Shown: positions 11,690 through 23,862 of the stretch, piece by piece | How positions within the stretch are numbered: position 1 is the first letter of the stretch | Layout: each line of letters begins with the position of its first letter | Assembly (NCBI GenBank): GCA_028095005.1 | Contig: CM051459.1 | Span: 120,377,431-120,441,430, forward strand | DNA length: 64,000 nucleotides | Direction: 5' to 3' | Source of the DNA: Rhynchospora pubera | Lineage: Eukaryota > Streptophyta > Magnoliopsida > Poales > Cyperaceae | Translations under genes and position numbers: made by a program | Notes under the pieces: model-generated | Databases searched by the model: none | What the model was told of the DNA's origin: nothing | The model's input: only the letters and a program-made list of their open reading frames with translations

Positions 11690-12060
11690 CACTACACCAT
11701 TTAAATCTTTTAGTACCGGTTTTATACATGTTATTAGTATCGATTTTGTACCGGTACTAATAATAGGGAGTACTAAAAGCAATAAAAAACCGGTACTAGG
11801 AGGTGGCGGAAAACACGATTAGTACCGGTTTTTAACTAAAAACGTACTAAAAATATTACATTTAGTACCGATTTTTTATAAAAATCCGTATTTAATTTTA
11901 AAAGTTTAGTACTTTTTTTAATAAAAAACCGGTACCAAATTTATTTTTAGAAAAAATGAATTTTAATACCGATTTTTTATAAATTGATTAAAAAAATCGG
12001 AAAATTTTTAATTAATTTAGTACCAGTTTTTAGTTAAAAACTGGTACTAAATTAATTAAA
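11690..12060 (+). mobile_element. CACTA transposon terminus
   Basis: CACTACACCA begins at 11690, the canonical CACTA (En/Spm) end. It is followed by subterminal copies of TAGTACCGGTTTT and its inverse (TACCGGT-type motifs at about 11713, 11739, 11790, 11821, 11929 and 12010). No matching inverted terminus (TGGTGTAGTG in a sensible position) and no transposase is present nearby, so this is one end of a truncated or rearranged element. Confidence 0.75.
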
Positions 12061-13980
12061 AAAACCAAAAAATATTTTATTTAATAAAAAGATGGGGACA
12101 CGATCCCTATTTTTTCCTCATGAAACATCGGCGCCAGGGAAAGCGGAAGACAGTTCAGTGATTTGAGTCGAATGAAGCCGGTTACTGACAAGTTTGCACT
12201 GATTCTGGCCTTACGGGATCCGTTGTGACAGGCGACTGGATTGGGCTTTGTTTCCTATTCATTGGGTTCTTCAATTTCGGTTGTCTTTGGGCTTGCTTCT
12301 TTGGGCCTTACGTTTATCCTCACTACACTCTATAACTCGGTTAACCTAGTTGTGTTCTTGGCTTGGACCGCTTGGTACAAAGGACGCTACATGGCAATCA
12401 ATAAAGTGTTCAACCATACCGATTAAGATTTCACAATAGTGTCAATTCGGCTGAATATGCACTATGTTAAACTTTTACAACAAACATCATATATGTGTAG
12501 CCATGACAACAAATTTTGATTATAAATCATGCACTATTAATTGCTGGCCATATGCAAATGAATGAAATTCAAATATCTTACTACAAGCAGTTCAATAAAT
12601 TTCTATTATTACATACAACAAGTTGAGAGCTTTTTGTTCTTCACAAGCACCTTTCTCTCTTCTTCTCTCTTACAATCTTCCTTCTTAGCTAATCCAACTA
12701 GCTATCTCTCTTTCTGCAACCTCCTTCCTAGCTCCTGCCTCCCTCTCTCTCTCTCTCTCTCTAATCTCTATTAAAGTGTCCAATCTATACAACACATGCA
12801 CTAATCTATTTCTAAAAAGTCCCTAATTTTGTTCCCTCTATCCTTATTTATAGGAAATGTGGAGGGGTTACCTCAGTCGCTGATTGGTGGAACTTCTGGG
12901 CAATGATGTCAGTATTTGACGCCAGTCGACACTCTTCACTTCCTCTTAGCCACTGGGTTCACATCCTTCAATTTCATCAGGTGTCTGATGGCCCATCTTC
13001 ACTCTCTATTTCGGCCTAATAAGTGATCGGGATTACTGTTCTGACGAGTGCATCTTTTCCTCTGACTTGTGGGCCCTGCTCACAACTTCCCTCCTTGTCA
13101 TCTTTCATTTAAAAAATTCTGCTTCATCCCTGCAGTTCATCAGTTATTCACCAACCCGGATGTCAATCAGAGGTCTAAATTTCAGTTGTGTCGCTTCTCT
13201 TTTGCTTCCGACTCCCAATTCTCCTCATATTCTTAATTGATTTCAGTTGTGTTGCTGAGACGAGCGGTTGTGACAGTGGGCTGACTCACGACAACCTCTG
13301 CTTTCATCTCCGACAATTCCTTTCTCCATTCCCTCTCTGCTTTTCCCTTTCTCCATCTAGGTATTTTTTTTGGTCGATCTTGTTAAGAGAGACGAAAGAG
13401 GAACAAGGCAAGTATAATATGCTTTCGTGCTGAGCTAAGGGTGCCTTACTATATTTACTCTGGCACTCTGAACAAAGCAAGTATAATTGAACAAGATCAA
13501 CAGTTTGGATTCAACATTTTAATTTAAAAAAAATTATAAAAAAAAGGCGGCTGCTCGGTCTGATGCGAACGCTATTGTAATATAATCTGCATGCGTTTCT
13601 GAGTATTTTTTTCTGGACACGGCAATTAAGAGCCTTGATTACACACGTACGTACCTCTCTGTCCCGCGTCCCTTATATTATCGAAATGATACAATTGGAT
13701 TCTAACTAACATTTTAGTTCAACATTGGTTGTGCTTCTTTGGATTTAATTCTGTCAGAGTCCAGTACGGGTGGAGTTGGTTGCAAGATCAGGAATTTCCT
13801 GTTATCAATTTCTAATGACGATTTCAATTTATAATTAGAAGTGATTGTTACCTGTATACGCAATTCTTTTCAACATGCGCGCATGCTATTGCTACATTGC
13901 CACACAAGGAAACTACACTGTAAACTTATATTTCAAAAGAATTTATCCCAAAGGACATCTTACTTATGTTACAAGTAATG
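12061..13980. other. Intergenic, unrecognised; CT microsatellite
   Basis: No supported gene. A (CT)n run lies at 12742-12762. Short ORFs (12241-12426, 12562-12774, 13188-13433) are low-complexity or lack motifs. Confidence 0.4.
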
Positions 13981-14192
13981 CATGATATGCAAGATTTATT
14001 TACCTGTCAAAGGTAAAAGTATCTGTCTATCTGAAATGCATCAAGAGGTGGTTGAGGCAAAAGTATCTGAAATGCTCAAGTTCGAGGTCCTCTCTCCTCT
14101 GGCTTTGATTTTTTTTTTTTTTCGCGTCCTCTTTCTTTGTGCTATCTCATTGAAAAAGTACCTCTACTAATTTTCTACTGCCTTTGCCTCAG

Positions 14193-14502
14193 AGAGCGCG
14201 CTATGATCGACTCTTGGAGAAGGATGTAAAACTGCATGCGGGGATACTTAACAGATTGTTTATACAGGTAATTGCATCTTATCTTATTTTTATATCAGCT
14301 ACTTTCAGCTGAATTCATTTATTCACTGTACTTCTTTGTTTTTTTGTGTGTTCTGTTCTCACTGGATATGCTATCTACTTTCTTTTGTTATTGTCGACTT
14401 TATATTGTCTGTATATTGTAGTCGTGGTATTACAATGAAGAGGATGTGGCACTGCTGCATCTCAAGCTTGATTACTTCCTGTCCAATTCTGACATTATAA
14501 AG
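14193..14502 (+). pseudogene. Two exon-like blocks of an unrecognised gene
   Basis: Block 1 (14193-14267, 25 codons) reads RARYDRLLEKDVKLHAGIL and onward. It is preceded by a pyrimidine-rich tract ending in AG and followed by GTAATT. Block 2 (14422-14502, 27 codons) contains SWYYNEEDVALLHLKLDYFL. It is preceded by TTGTAG and followed by GTGCTT. Both are phase 0 and read through in frame, so they behave like internal exons. No convincing start, stop or flanking exons were found, and I do not recognise the family. It is probably a captured or leftover gene fragment. An upstream in-frame peptide (HQEVVEAKVSEML, about 14038-14078) may belong to it. Confidence 0.4.
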
Positions 14503-14682
14503 GTGCTTGATTCCTAAGTTATATGCACAAACTAAGTTTAATTTTACCAACATAATTTGCATAATTTCAGTTTACTTAGTCTTATAAGTTCAGTTTAATT
14601 CTTGGGGTTCTTAGTTTCAAAAAAAAAAAAAAAAGTTCAGTTTAATTAACTTAGTTTTGGCGAGTTACTAATAAGACTTTTA

Positions 14683-14850
14683 AAGAAGACCACCTAGGTC
14701 AATAAAAAAATTATCAATTTTTGTTTTTTGCATTTAAATTAGCATAATTATCAAAGAGAACCAAATTATAAGACTAAGTAAAATAAAACTACTAATGTAT
14801 TTACAAAATTATAAAAAAAATATTTTTTATTGACCTAGGTGGTTTTCTTT
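14683..14850. mobile_element. Short inverted-repeat MITE
   Basis: The left arm AAGAAGACCACCTAGGTCAA and the right arm, which ends in TTGACCTAGGTGG then TTTTCTT, are inverted copies about 170 bp apart. Nothing is encoded. Flanking copies of a 'cataatttcagtttacttag' phrase (about 14560 and 14879) suggest that the surrounding sequence is itself repeated. Confidence 0.6.
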
Positions 14851-15438
14851 TCATAACAAGGTAGTTAATTAAATTAGCATAATTTCAGTTTACTTAGTCT
14901 TCTATATAAGCTCCTCTCCCAGTGAAATTATTTTGTAAGTGCATTATTAGTTTGATGGCATTTCAGCAGCAAAACAACCTGTAAAATAACATCTTTATCT
15001 TTTCGTGTAAGCAAGTGCAATTTAGAATGAAATGTCACATTATTTTCTTTTCAAAAAATTAACTGACTATTTTGTTGAACATATTTAATCTTTTCGTGTA
15101 AAATAACATCTGCATTATCTTCTTTCTTTTTCCCTTTTGTTCACTTAAAGCTCGGTCAAACGCACCTTTCTTTGCTGTGGTTAACTGAACCAACTAACCA
15201 AGTACGGTATCAACTCGGAACCGCAACACCGTATTGCTATCCAAGTCAAAAAATAAAAATAAAAGATATATAACGATAACGATAATAACCGTAAAAATTA
15301 AAAGAGAGAGAAAAGAACCAATAGAGAGAAGGGCATTTAATCATTCAAGGTCTATCTACAACCTTCTTACAAGGCAAACCCCAGATTTTCAACTTTTTAG
15401 ATGGCACAATTGTAAATTGACCTCAACACCGTGACAAA

Positions 15439-17231
15439 CTAACCAGAGCAGCATCCAACTCTCTTAAAAACTGAGGCATCCTCCTTGATATTGATTCTCT
15501 CACCCTGACCCGGCACAGCTGCAGCTGCATCATCTCCCGCCTCAACTGCCCTCTTGCTGACAATCTTGTATATACTCGTCAGCACTTCAGCAAAAGCATT
15601 TTCCACATTCGTTGACTCCAAGGCCGATGTCTCCATGAAATAGAGGCCTTCCCGCTCTGCCATAGATTGCCCATCCTCTGTTGGGACCGCAATCAAATGG
15701 TGCAAGTCAGATTTGTTACCAACCAACATGACAATCATGTTAGGGTCGGTGTGCTCACGCAATTCTCGCAGCCACCGCTCAGCATTTTCAAAGGTTGAAC
15801 GACGTGTTACATCGTAGACAAGCAGTGCGCCAACGGCACCACGGTAATATGCACTTGTTATTGCACGGTATCTACATAGTTGTTGAGAAAGTAAGAAAAA
15901 AATATATGAAAAATATCATCAGAGTGAAGAAAAAATTAGCACCACGCCAGACAGGCATGAGGAAACAATCATTAAGTAAATTGCCAATAACAAAATTGAG
16001 GGTGTGTGCTAGCCCACTGCCATTCCCTACCCTTTGCCTCTGACCAAAACAAAAGAAGATAACTACACATCCATTAACCCGAAACAGCACACTAAACTGC
16101 AATGTAAACCTCAAAATTCGCAACAAAAAAGAAACTATTCTAACTGTAAACTATTTTCAGGGTATAACCACAAAAAGTAATTGAGTTCAATACTACAACT
16201 CTATATTGCTATATTAGTTCCTCATTGTTAAAAAATACGAAGTGAAATAAGTTTGAATTTACTAATTCATGTAACATGATCTACTAAAAGTTTAATGGTA
16301 CAGGTGGGTTTGGTTCTAATCAAATGTGGGATATGACGACGACATGTCTAAATTACCTCAATCAGGTGCCCTCGATAGGTACAGAAAATGAAATCTGTAC
16401 TCTCTTTACCAAATAAAAAGGTTGCAAGGGGAAAGTTTCATTTCTTAAGAATATACAGCTCAAATTACAAAAGAGTAAGCTAACAGAATAAGCAAACATC
16501 AACAATTGTTGCTGTCAATTCCTTGTTATCACGATTAATCAGCCTTAAGCTCATTTTTATAAGTGGAGCAGATTGCATGCCCCACTACATGTCTACAGTA
16601 GCCACGATTAAGATAACATAGTACAAAGTACTGTCAATAATAAATTAATAATTGAACAAAGGAAAATCTTGCCATTTCATTTCATTTTATCTCCTAATTT
16701 CATTTTTTTTAATATTGTCTTACTTAAAACCTATATGTGTACATCTTTCTCCAATTTCCATTTCAACCATACTAATTTGGAATTCAATTCCTCAATTAGG
16801 TTCCCTGACCAGCTTGAGCTGACATTACAATTCAAAATACAACTAAAAAGATAACTAACTAACAACTCACTAAATTAACTATCCATTCAAACACCTGTAA
16901 ATAACCAAACCACAGTCCAAACTAAACTAACAAACAAAAATAAAAAAATAAAAAAAAAAACCAAACACTATTCAGATAGATAGGGTTTCACACTAATCTC
17001 CAGTTCATACCTCTCTTGTCCAGCTGTATCCCAAATCTGAGCCTTGAGCACCTTCCCTTCCACAGTGAGACTTCTCGTGGCGAACTCCACACCAATCGTC
17101 GACTTCGATTCCAAGTTGAACTCGTTTCTCGTAAACCGAGAGAGCAAATTCGACTTCCCAACACCTGAATCGCCAATCAATACCACCTTGAATAGATAAT
17201 CATAGTCGTCTTCGCTTCTATACCCCGCCAT
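15439..17231 (-). CDS. RABA1: Rab11-family small GTPase, RABA1 type
   Basis: Two exons, 17231-17011 and 15871-15439, with a GT-AG intron of 1,139 bp at the codon after GQE. They join to 217 aa, the usual Rab11 length. The P-loop GDSGVGKS is at 20-27, switch I Thr is T45, WDTAGQ is at 67-72 with catalytic Gln72, NKSD is at 126-129 and TSA at 155-157. The C-terminal CCSG provides two cysteines for geranylgeranylation. The START-YRSEDDYDYLFKVV head and the intron position fit plant RABA, closest to RABA1 from memory. Members direct vesicle traffic between the trans-Golgi/recycling endosome and the plasma membrane. All switch residues look intact. A partial duplicate lies at 6710-9276. Confidence 0.93.
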
Positions 17232-17734
17232 GGCTAGAAATTTGAATGGTTCTTGAGCTAAAGTTCGAAGTGGAGTGAAGAAATTATTAATTGGAGAAAG
17301 AAAAAGAAAAAAAGAAAAAGGCGGTGCCTTTGCCTCTTCCGAGGGAAAGGTACAAATTTTCTGATTTTGGGTTTTTGTATTTTAAACTTTTTATATTATT
17401 TTTGCATTTGCAAGAGATGAGATTATATATATATGGACGCGGCTTTAAGAAGTTACGAGAGGTGCCAGCTCATGAAACGGAGAGCAAAATGACGGAATTG
17501 CCCCGGAATTTAATTAGTTGACAGCTCAGACTCAGAGTCAGAGGCGAAGCATTCTCTTTTCATTAATTAGACGGGAGATAAAAAGTACAAAGTACAAACT
17601 CGAATATCTCATATCTCATATAATTCATAAATCAATTGATATAGTTCGGTTCGGAGTTGGAAAGTAGTTTATTTGCTGCACTTTTCATCGAACCGAATGA
17701 AGAGGAGAGATTTTCCAAGTTATTAGTTTTCAGA
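17232..17734. promoter_or_regulatory. Upstream region of the RABA gene
   Basis: This lies upstream of the RABA start codon on the minus strand. It holds an A/G-rich leader (about 17290-17325 on the plus strand) and a TATATATATA run near 17425. I can point to no defined factor site. Confidence 0.3.
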
Positions 17735-18117
17735 GTAACGTTAGCTTAAACAAGTTTGACGTCAAACACGATTCGAGTCTTGACTATTGAAATTTTAAAC
17801 GTCTAATTCGAACCGCTCAATGTAATCACCATATTAAAATATATTGGCTGACCAAATTTTATACTTTGTATTTTAAATTTTTAAGTAATTTTTCATATTT
17901 TTTTTAACATTTGAATGGTCCAAAATTAATTAGATGGTTTTCTAAAATTTTAAAAAAAGTAAAAAATTTAAAAATTGCAAAAATATATATAATTTTGTAT
18001 CTAAGGAGATTACATTGTAGAGAACAAATTTAATGGTTCGAATTGGCCATTGTAATTTAAAAAATTAAGATTCGATCGCGTTTGATGGGATCAACTCTCA
18101 AGCGAGTTTGGCTCTAA
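17735..18117. repeat. Degenerate inverted repeat, MITE-like
   Basis: The left part (GTTAGCTTAAACAAGTTTGA near 17741, ACACGATTCGAGTCTTGA near 17767) pairs imperfectly with the right part (ATTAAGATTCGATCGCGTTT near 18064, ending GGCTCTAAC). The centre is AT-rich. No target duplication was identified. Confidence 0.35.
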
Positions 18118-18287
18118 CACTACTCATCTATTTATTGATTTCTAGATATATAGGTGAATATAATTTCTTAATTGCTATGACATGCGCATAAAAGTGCCAA
18201 ATTTAATGATATGACAACAGTTCTTTAGATGGTGAGAACTATGAAATTTTCACAAGATACATATGGGATATATTATTGTTCACTATT

Positions 18288-18441
18288 GCTCTGTTTGGAT
18301 AGGTGTGGGAAGAAGAGAAAAAGGGAAGAAGTGGGAAGAAGTATTGGGAAGTGTGTAACTTTGTGAAGAGTTTAGATTGTTTATAATTTTTTTTTCTTCC
18401 TTCTTCCTTCTTCCTCCTTTTTCTCTCATCCAAACGGAAGC
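18288..18441 (-). mobile_element. Tourist-like MITE, core family copy 1
   Basis: Ends are GCTCTGTTTGGAT and ATCCAAACGGAAGC. The core ACACTTCCCAATACTTC is present on the minus strand and is shared with copies at 20289, 22438, 23726 and 36234. The arms are purine-rich (GGGAAGAAG type). The target duplication is not clear in this copy. Confidence 0.65.
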
Positions 18442-18524
18442 TATGTGTGTGTTCAAATTTGAAAACAATTCATGTTATATTAACGGCAAATATGATTAAA
18501 GGACAAATATTGCTTTTCCTCGCC

Positions 18525-18541
18525 CCCACCCCCCCCCCCCC
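18525..18541. repeat. C-rich low-complexity tract
   Basis: A near-pure run of cytosines around 18525-18541, following CCCCCACC. Low complexity only. Confidence 0.6.
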
Positions 18542-18773
18542 TTAAAAAAATGTCAGTGACCTCATGTTTAATTACGGATATTGTGTTTTCTTTCAAAGTT
18601 CAAAATTAAGCTTGAGGTTTTTATACACACAAAGGAGAGAGTTTGCGCTTGGGTGTCAACTTATTACTAAGTTTGTCATAAAGAAGAAGATTTAGCACAT
18701 GACAACGACCATAAAAGTCCATAACGTATCGTAATTTCTTACGTGCATACGTATGTCGTCCTTTATTATGAAA

Positions 18774-18815
18774 CTAGCTGGCTTTATCGTCGCGGCTTCG
18801 CCGCGACGACCCCCA
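18774..18815 (-). mobile_element. Helitron 3' terminus (minus strand)
   Basis: On the minus strand a perfect 9-bp stem with 3-base loop (CGTCGCGGC/GAA/GCCGCGACG, 18808-18788) is followed 10 bases later by CTAG (18777-18774) and then T. A hairpin 10-15 bases before CTRR with insertion before T is the diagnostic Helitron 3' end. The element would extend rightwards on this map. I could not identify the 5' TC end. Confidence 0.65.
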
Positions 18816-18959
18816 TAATTTATATTTATACAAGTAGCTCGTAAGTGTAATACATGTTGTAACAGTTTAAATGTATCTGATGGAAAACATGGCTGTTGAT
18901 TATAAATCCTATTCATCATATAGACATTATAATCCTATGATATAGTTTGAACCATGGTT

Positions 18960-19815
18960 TTGAATTTCAGACTCAGATTGTTGGTGATAGAATTTGAATC
19001 GAATGACTCGAAAAAAAAAATCAGGTGATTCGGATCGATTTTTTTTTAACAGAAAACATTTTAATGTCTTTAAAAATAAGAAAAAAAAAAGATATATAAT
19101 TACAAAACAGGAACTTTCAACAACAAAGTTTGAAAGCATCAAATTAACAAAATAAATAAAAACAATACAATTCTAGAATAATACATAAGTTTATAAAAGA
19201 TACGAATTTAAGAAGTGCATTGAACCGGATCGAAAAATCGATTATTTATAAAACATACATTATGCATTAAAACATACATTTTAAAAGATGACTTATGTAG
19301 TTCTGTTCTTTAGTTTGAAGGTATGATTAATAAGGAACCTAAGTCATGGAATCAATTATGCATTTGTTATTCTGGATTATCGTGGCTTGTTAATTTCTTT
19401 CCATTCCGTAATCTGTTTTTTTTATATTGATATTTGGAAAAGGTAATTTGGGTAGTTTTAAAAAATATGACAAGTTTTAAAGTGTATCTCTAATTTCAAT
19501 GTTGTAGAAGAAATAAATGGCACAAAACTAATTTGAACCATTTTATAGTGGCGTAAAAGTAATTAAAAATTTAATAATGGTATTTCTCAAATTGACAATT
19601 TTCATGGTAGCATATATCTATTTTATTCTTTTAAATTTTAGAAAAAAATTGGAAGACTTAGGGAAAATAATATTTCTTAAAATAAATTAAAAGATAAAAA
19701 CTGAGAATACTAAAATCAATTAAAATATAACAACAATTAATTATGGATGCCTCTTGCTATGAATCAAATTTTTCAAAAAAAAAATTAAATGTAATTAAAT
19801 TAAAATTTCATAACT
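18960..19815. other. AT-rich intergenic DNA
   Basis: No gene recognised. Short ORFs are A/T runs without motifs. Confidence 0.4.
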
Positions 19816-19825
19816 AATAAAATAT

Positions 19826-20229
19826 GAGGATTGCTAAAATACTATGCATATCACGGATGCCCTTCGTGCTACGGATTAGTTCTTGCATTTCATGATTCAA
19901 ACAATCAATCCAAACCGTTTATTATCTTCTACATATGAAATCTTATTAGAAACCAAGTTTTACATTTTTTAAAATTTGTTTACTATTTTTCTCAGATTTT
20001 TTTAAAACCAATGTTATTGAAGGGTCAAGAATTTATTAGATTAAGTATTTTAAAAAATCAGAGAAAAATAGCAAAAAATTTAAAAAAAATATATAATTTG
20101 GTTTGTAATGATATTTCAATATGAAGAAGATAATGAACGGTTTGGATCGGTTGTTTGAAGTATGAAATTTAAGAACGAATCCGTAGCACGAAGGACATCT
20201 GTGCTATGCATAGCATTTTAGCAATCCTC
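19826..20229. mobile_element. MULE-type MITE, 404 bp, 10-bp TSD
   Basis: Terminal inverted repeats begin GAGGATTGCTAAAATACTAT, with the inverse at the right end (ATTTTAGCAATCCTC). The element is flanked by identical AATAAAATAT at 19816-19825 and 20230-20239. A 9-10-bp duplication points to Mutator-like transposition. No coding capacity. Confidence 0.85.
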
Positions 20230-20288
20230 AATAAAATATTCTTATAACAAATAAGTTTTTGATAAGTAACTATCATTAAAATACCATA

Positions 20289-20455
20289 GGGGCCGTTTGG
20301 ATCCCATGGGATTTTGGAGAATTTCATCTTCCTATCATAAATTTATTATAAACAATCCAAACTCTTCACAAAATTACACACTTCCCAATAAATTTATTCC
20401 TAGGAATTGCAACTCTCCCAAATTCTCCAACTTCCTAAGCGATCCAAACCGCCCC
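20289..20455 (+). mobile_element. Tourist-like MITE, core family copy 2
   Basis: 167 bp with ends GGGGCCGTTTGGATC / GATCCAAACCGCCCC and an ATA duplication on both sides. It contains the family core AATCCAAACTCTTCACAAAA. Its arms (TTTTGGAGAATTTCATC type) differ from copies 1, 4 and 5. Confidence 0.85.
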
Positions 20456-22437
20456 ATAATATCTCGTGCAATATCGTACAATATCAAATATAACATTTTA
20501 TGATGCATTTGGATCAGATTTTTGGACCAAACATTCGTGTTTATAAATTTTCTCAAGTTTACAAAATCTGGAGGGTCCAAACTTAAAAAAAGATTGGATG
20601 GACCTTTCTTTTCCATCTTGTCTATTATTCGTTTTCTTTCACCGTATCGTGTAAAAACAAAAAGGGACTGAACCACCCGGCGAGGGGGCACCGCTCGCCA
20701 CATAGCCCTTTCTGTCGGCCTACCACACATATCCCTCACCGGCCACGTCAGACTACGTTGAATATACTCGTTCATGCCTCTCCATTACTTATCACCACCA
20801 TTGATGGCGGTTTTTGAAGGTTTAAAACCGATTTTATCCTAAAAGACGTAAAATCGGATCGGTCTTCGCCGAGTCCGGTCCGACTCGACCGAGTTTCAGA
20901 ATCATAATTTGAACTTCCCCCTCTTTTTTTTTTGGTTTGATGTGTTCTGTCGAAGGACATTTTGCTAATTTTGTTGTTTGATTTTGGTTTGTTAAAGGTG
21001 AATTTTCCTTTTAAAAGAGATCAGATACTTCCTCTTTTCTATTGAGAATGAGAAGACAACACCGATGGATGCTCTTTGCAGTCAAATTTCTGTCTTATGT
21101 AGCCAAGCGTTCGATAGGGGAAGAGAGAGAATAAAATGACATGGAGGAACAAACAAAATGAAAGTTCTTATTCTTTTCATACACATAACGCATAGTTAAA
21201 GAACATAGAACTAAACATAGTGAAAAAATCAATGCAACAATCTACTAATGTGGTGTACAGTAAATGACATACACCATTTCCATTAGAAAGGCCCATGCGC
21301 TCTCAAATGTGGCGGGCCCCACCATGTGGGACACGGGAAGCAGCACCGTTCTCCCTCTTGTCAATCCAATCGTTGGATAGCAAGCAAGGGCCTCGATAAT
21401 TCAATCGAAAATTCAGAAACCGCACTGTTCATAGATCGTAACTTTATATATAGGTATAATTTTGAGACCGAATCACATAGGAATTTCAACAAACTTGAGG
21501 ATGTGTTTGGAGTAATTGATTCTCACAATACGGGATGTGTTTCAACTTTCAAGCGTTCCAGCTTGTAACGGGTTAATATTACGTTCTAATGTTCAAGCAC
21601 AGCTGATCATAACATGGGTCACTTATTAGAATCAGCCGCAAGACAGCTGGACCCGTCCTAGCGGTTCACTAAAGACTAAACCCAATCCAAGCGGTTCACT
21701 AAAGGACTGCGTAAAGCAATTGAACCGGAGAAAACCGCTTGAAACATTCAATTTCGCAAAAAGAAACAGTCAATAGGTCTAGATTGACCAGTTTTTGTAC
21801 CAAAGTAAACTTTACGGGAAATAAGGTAGGGAGCATTTAATAAAATATGGAATACGTAATAAATGCTATTATTTATATGTTTATTCCCTGCTGTTGAATA
21901 AAAAATTAATATGTTTATTCAAATATTTTCTTATTAATTTATTCTTGGTTTCCAAAGACACAAGTATTTCAATTGGGATCATATATTTTTTTATTCTCAC
22001 ACAGGCCTTGATCAAAATGTTTTTTACGCGTTGTTTCATTTCATTTCAATTGATTTTTTAGTATTTCGTTGAAGCTAATAAGTAATAACATAGAAATTCT
22101 AAACCAAATTACGCCAAATTCAAATTCGTTCGTTTTGATCAGAAATTTTCTAATGAAATCCCATGTTAAAAAAAAAAGAGAACTTTGATAAGGGCCGTAA
22201 TATATTTTGACTTTCGGAAAATATTTGCAATCTTTTAGAAAAACAGCATTTGTACAAGTTGATGTTTGGGCTGAAATTCAACTGTTGTCAAGATGGGAAA
22301 ATCCAGCACATTGGAAGTATGATTTTATCAAATGAGAAGAAAGGCCCATACATAAATACATAATGCAATCTCTTGACAAACGGACGGTTTGGATATTAAC
22401 GGTTTAGAACTTTAGATTAAAGTCCTCTCCTCTCTTA
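20456..22437. other. Intergenic, nothing recognised
   Basis: A 133-codon minus-strand ORF (20374-20775) overlaps the preceding MITE and has no motif. An 80-codon plus-strand ORF (21326-21568) likewise. No supported gene. Confidence 0.4.
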
Positions 22438-22604
22438 GGGGCTGTTTGGATTTCCCAAGAAATTTGAAAAATTTCATCTTTCTACCATAAATTTATTATA
22501 AACAATTGAAACTTTTCACAAAATTACACACTTTCCAATAAATTTATTCCTAGAAATTGCAACTTCCCCAAATTCCCCAAATTTCTAAGCGATCCAAACG
22601 CCCC
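22438..22604 (+). mobile_element. Tourist-like MITE, core family copy 3
   Basis: 167 bp, the same length as copy 2 and with the same arm type. Ends are GGGGCTGTTTGGAT / GATCCAAACGCCCC, flanked by TTA on both sides, the classical PIF/Harbinger duplication. It has the core TTCACAAAATTACACAC. Confidence 0.88.
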
Positions 22605-23725
22605 TTAGTGGAGTTCGTGCAGATATCTTTTTCTGACACAGTGACACTATCTGTAATTCTGTACCTGGTGGGGAGTGGATGGGATCTCGTGTTTTTTGTA
22701 GTAATATCTGTGCCAATCCAATTAGCTAAACTTGCTTAATTTTTAAGTTCATTATGTTCAACGAAAAGTACTAAAGCCAGTAAGCTCTCAACATAGCGAA
22801 AGGGACTGATGTCTGTCTGCACTCCATCTGTCCGATATTATTGTAACAGTATATATTTAAATTGTTTGAATACTTGTACGAATGTAGTTCTTCAATTGCT
22901 AAATAAATAACGAATCCACCAACAACATGATGGCGATATGTTGAACAAACAAAAACGGAGAGTATCACGATCCAATATGAACTATACGCGTATGCGTTTT
23001 CTCTAGACCTTCTATTGGCTATTTTTTTTATTTTATTTTTTTTAATAATGTTCTAGACCTATTTTGAACCACACAACATTCAACACTGTACAATCTGTTC
23101 CTACATCTTTTACAATAATACTTCAATATATTTCTAAAGTTTAGATGATTAATCTTTATTGTTATTTAAAAATATATATATTCTTTTATCGAATTTATAT
23201 AACAAAATTGGTTAGTCCAAAAGACTATAAATGAAATAAAATAGTACAGTTAATTTCAACTGATGTAATAGCACCCCTGCAATTCCAAAAAATAAATAAT
23301 TAAATAATTTAATAAATATAAAATACCTGCGATCCAAAATAATGTTAAAAAAAATCTTTTATGTTAAACTTTACCCGCCCATCAATATTTTGTAAGGATT
23401 CTGCTTGTTTATTTTAATGGGCCCAATAAAATCTATTTAACTTTGACTGATTGGTTTGTAATTATAATATCCGGGAAGAAAACCAGCATTTCAGGCGATA
23501 AAACGGAGCTTCAAAATTTTAAAAACAAATCTCAAATCAACTTCTTTTGATTTAAAGGAAACACGAGGTTAAATACTTTCAATTATATATAGAATATTGA
23601 CGTAAACACGTAACATGTGTTAGGAGACTAATTAGCTGACAGATGAACTCACATTTGCATAATTCGGGTTTAAATTAAAGCACTGGCGCCCTAATCCGAA
23701 TCAAATTGAAATTTTAACAATTATA
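22605..23725. other. AT-rich intergenic DNA
   Basis: No gene, RNA or clear repeat recognised. Confidence 0.4.
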
Positions 23726-23862
23726 GCCTCCGTTTGGATGAGAGAGGAAGAAGGAAGAAAAAAAATTATAAACAATCCAAACTCTTCACAAAGTTACACA
23801 CTTCCCAATACTTCTTCCTACTTCCCTTTTTCCCTTCTTCTCACACCTATCCAAACAGAGCC
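23726..23862 (+). mobile_element. Tourist-like MITE, core family copy 4
   Basis: 137 bp with ends GCCTCCGTTTGGATG / ATCCAAACAGAGCC(flanked) and ATA on both sides. The core AATCCAAACTCTTCACAAAG matches copies 2 and 3, while the arms are the GAGGAAGAAGGAAGAA type of copies 1 and 5. Confidence 0.85.

Noticed and set aside
12241..12426. 61-codon hydrophobic ORF
   Set aside because: Short, no homology I recognise, no splice or promoter context.
20374..20775. 133-codon minus-strand ORF
   Set aside because: It overlaps a MITE and has unremarkable composition without motifs.
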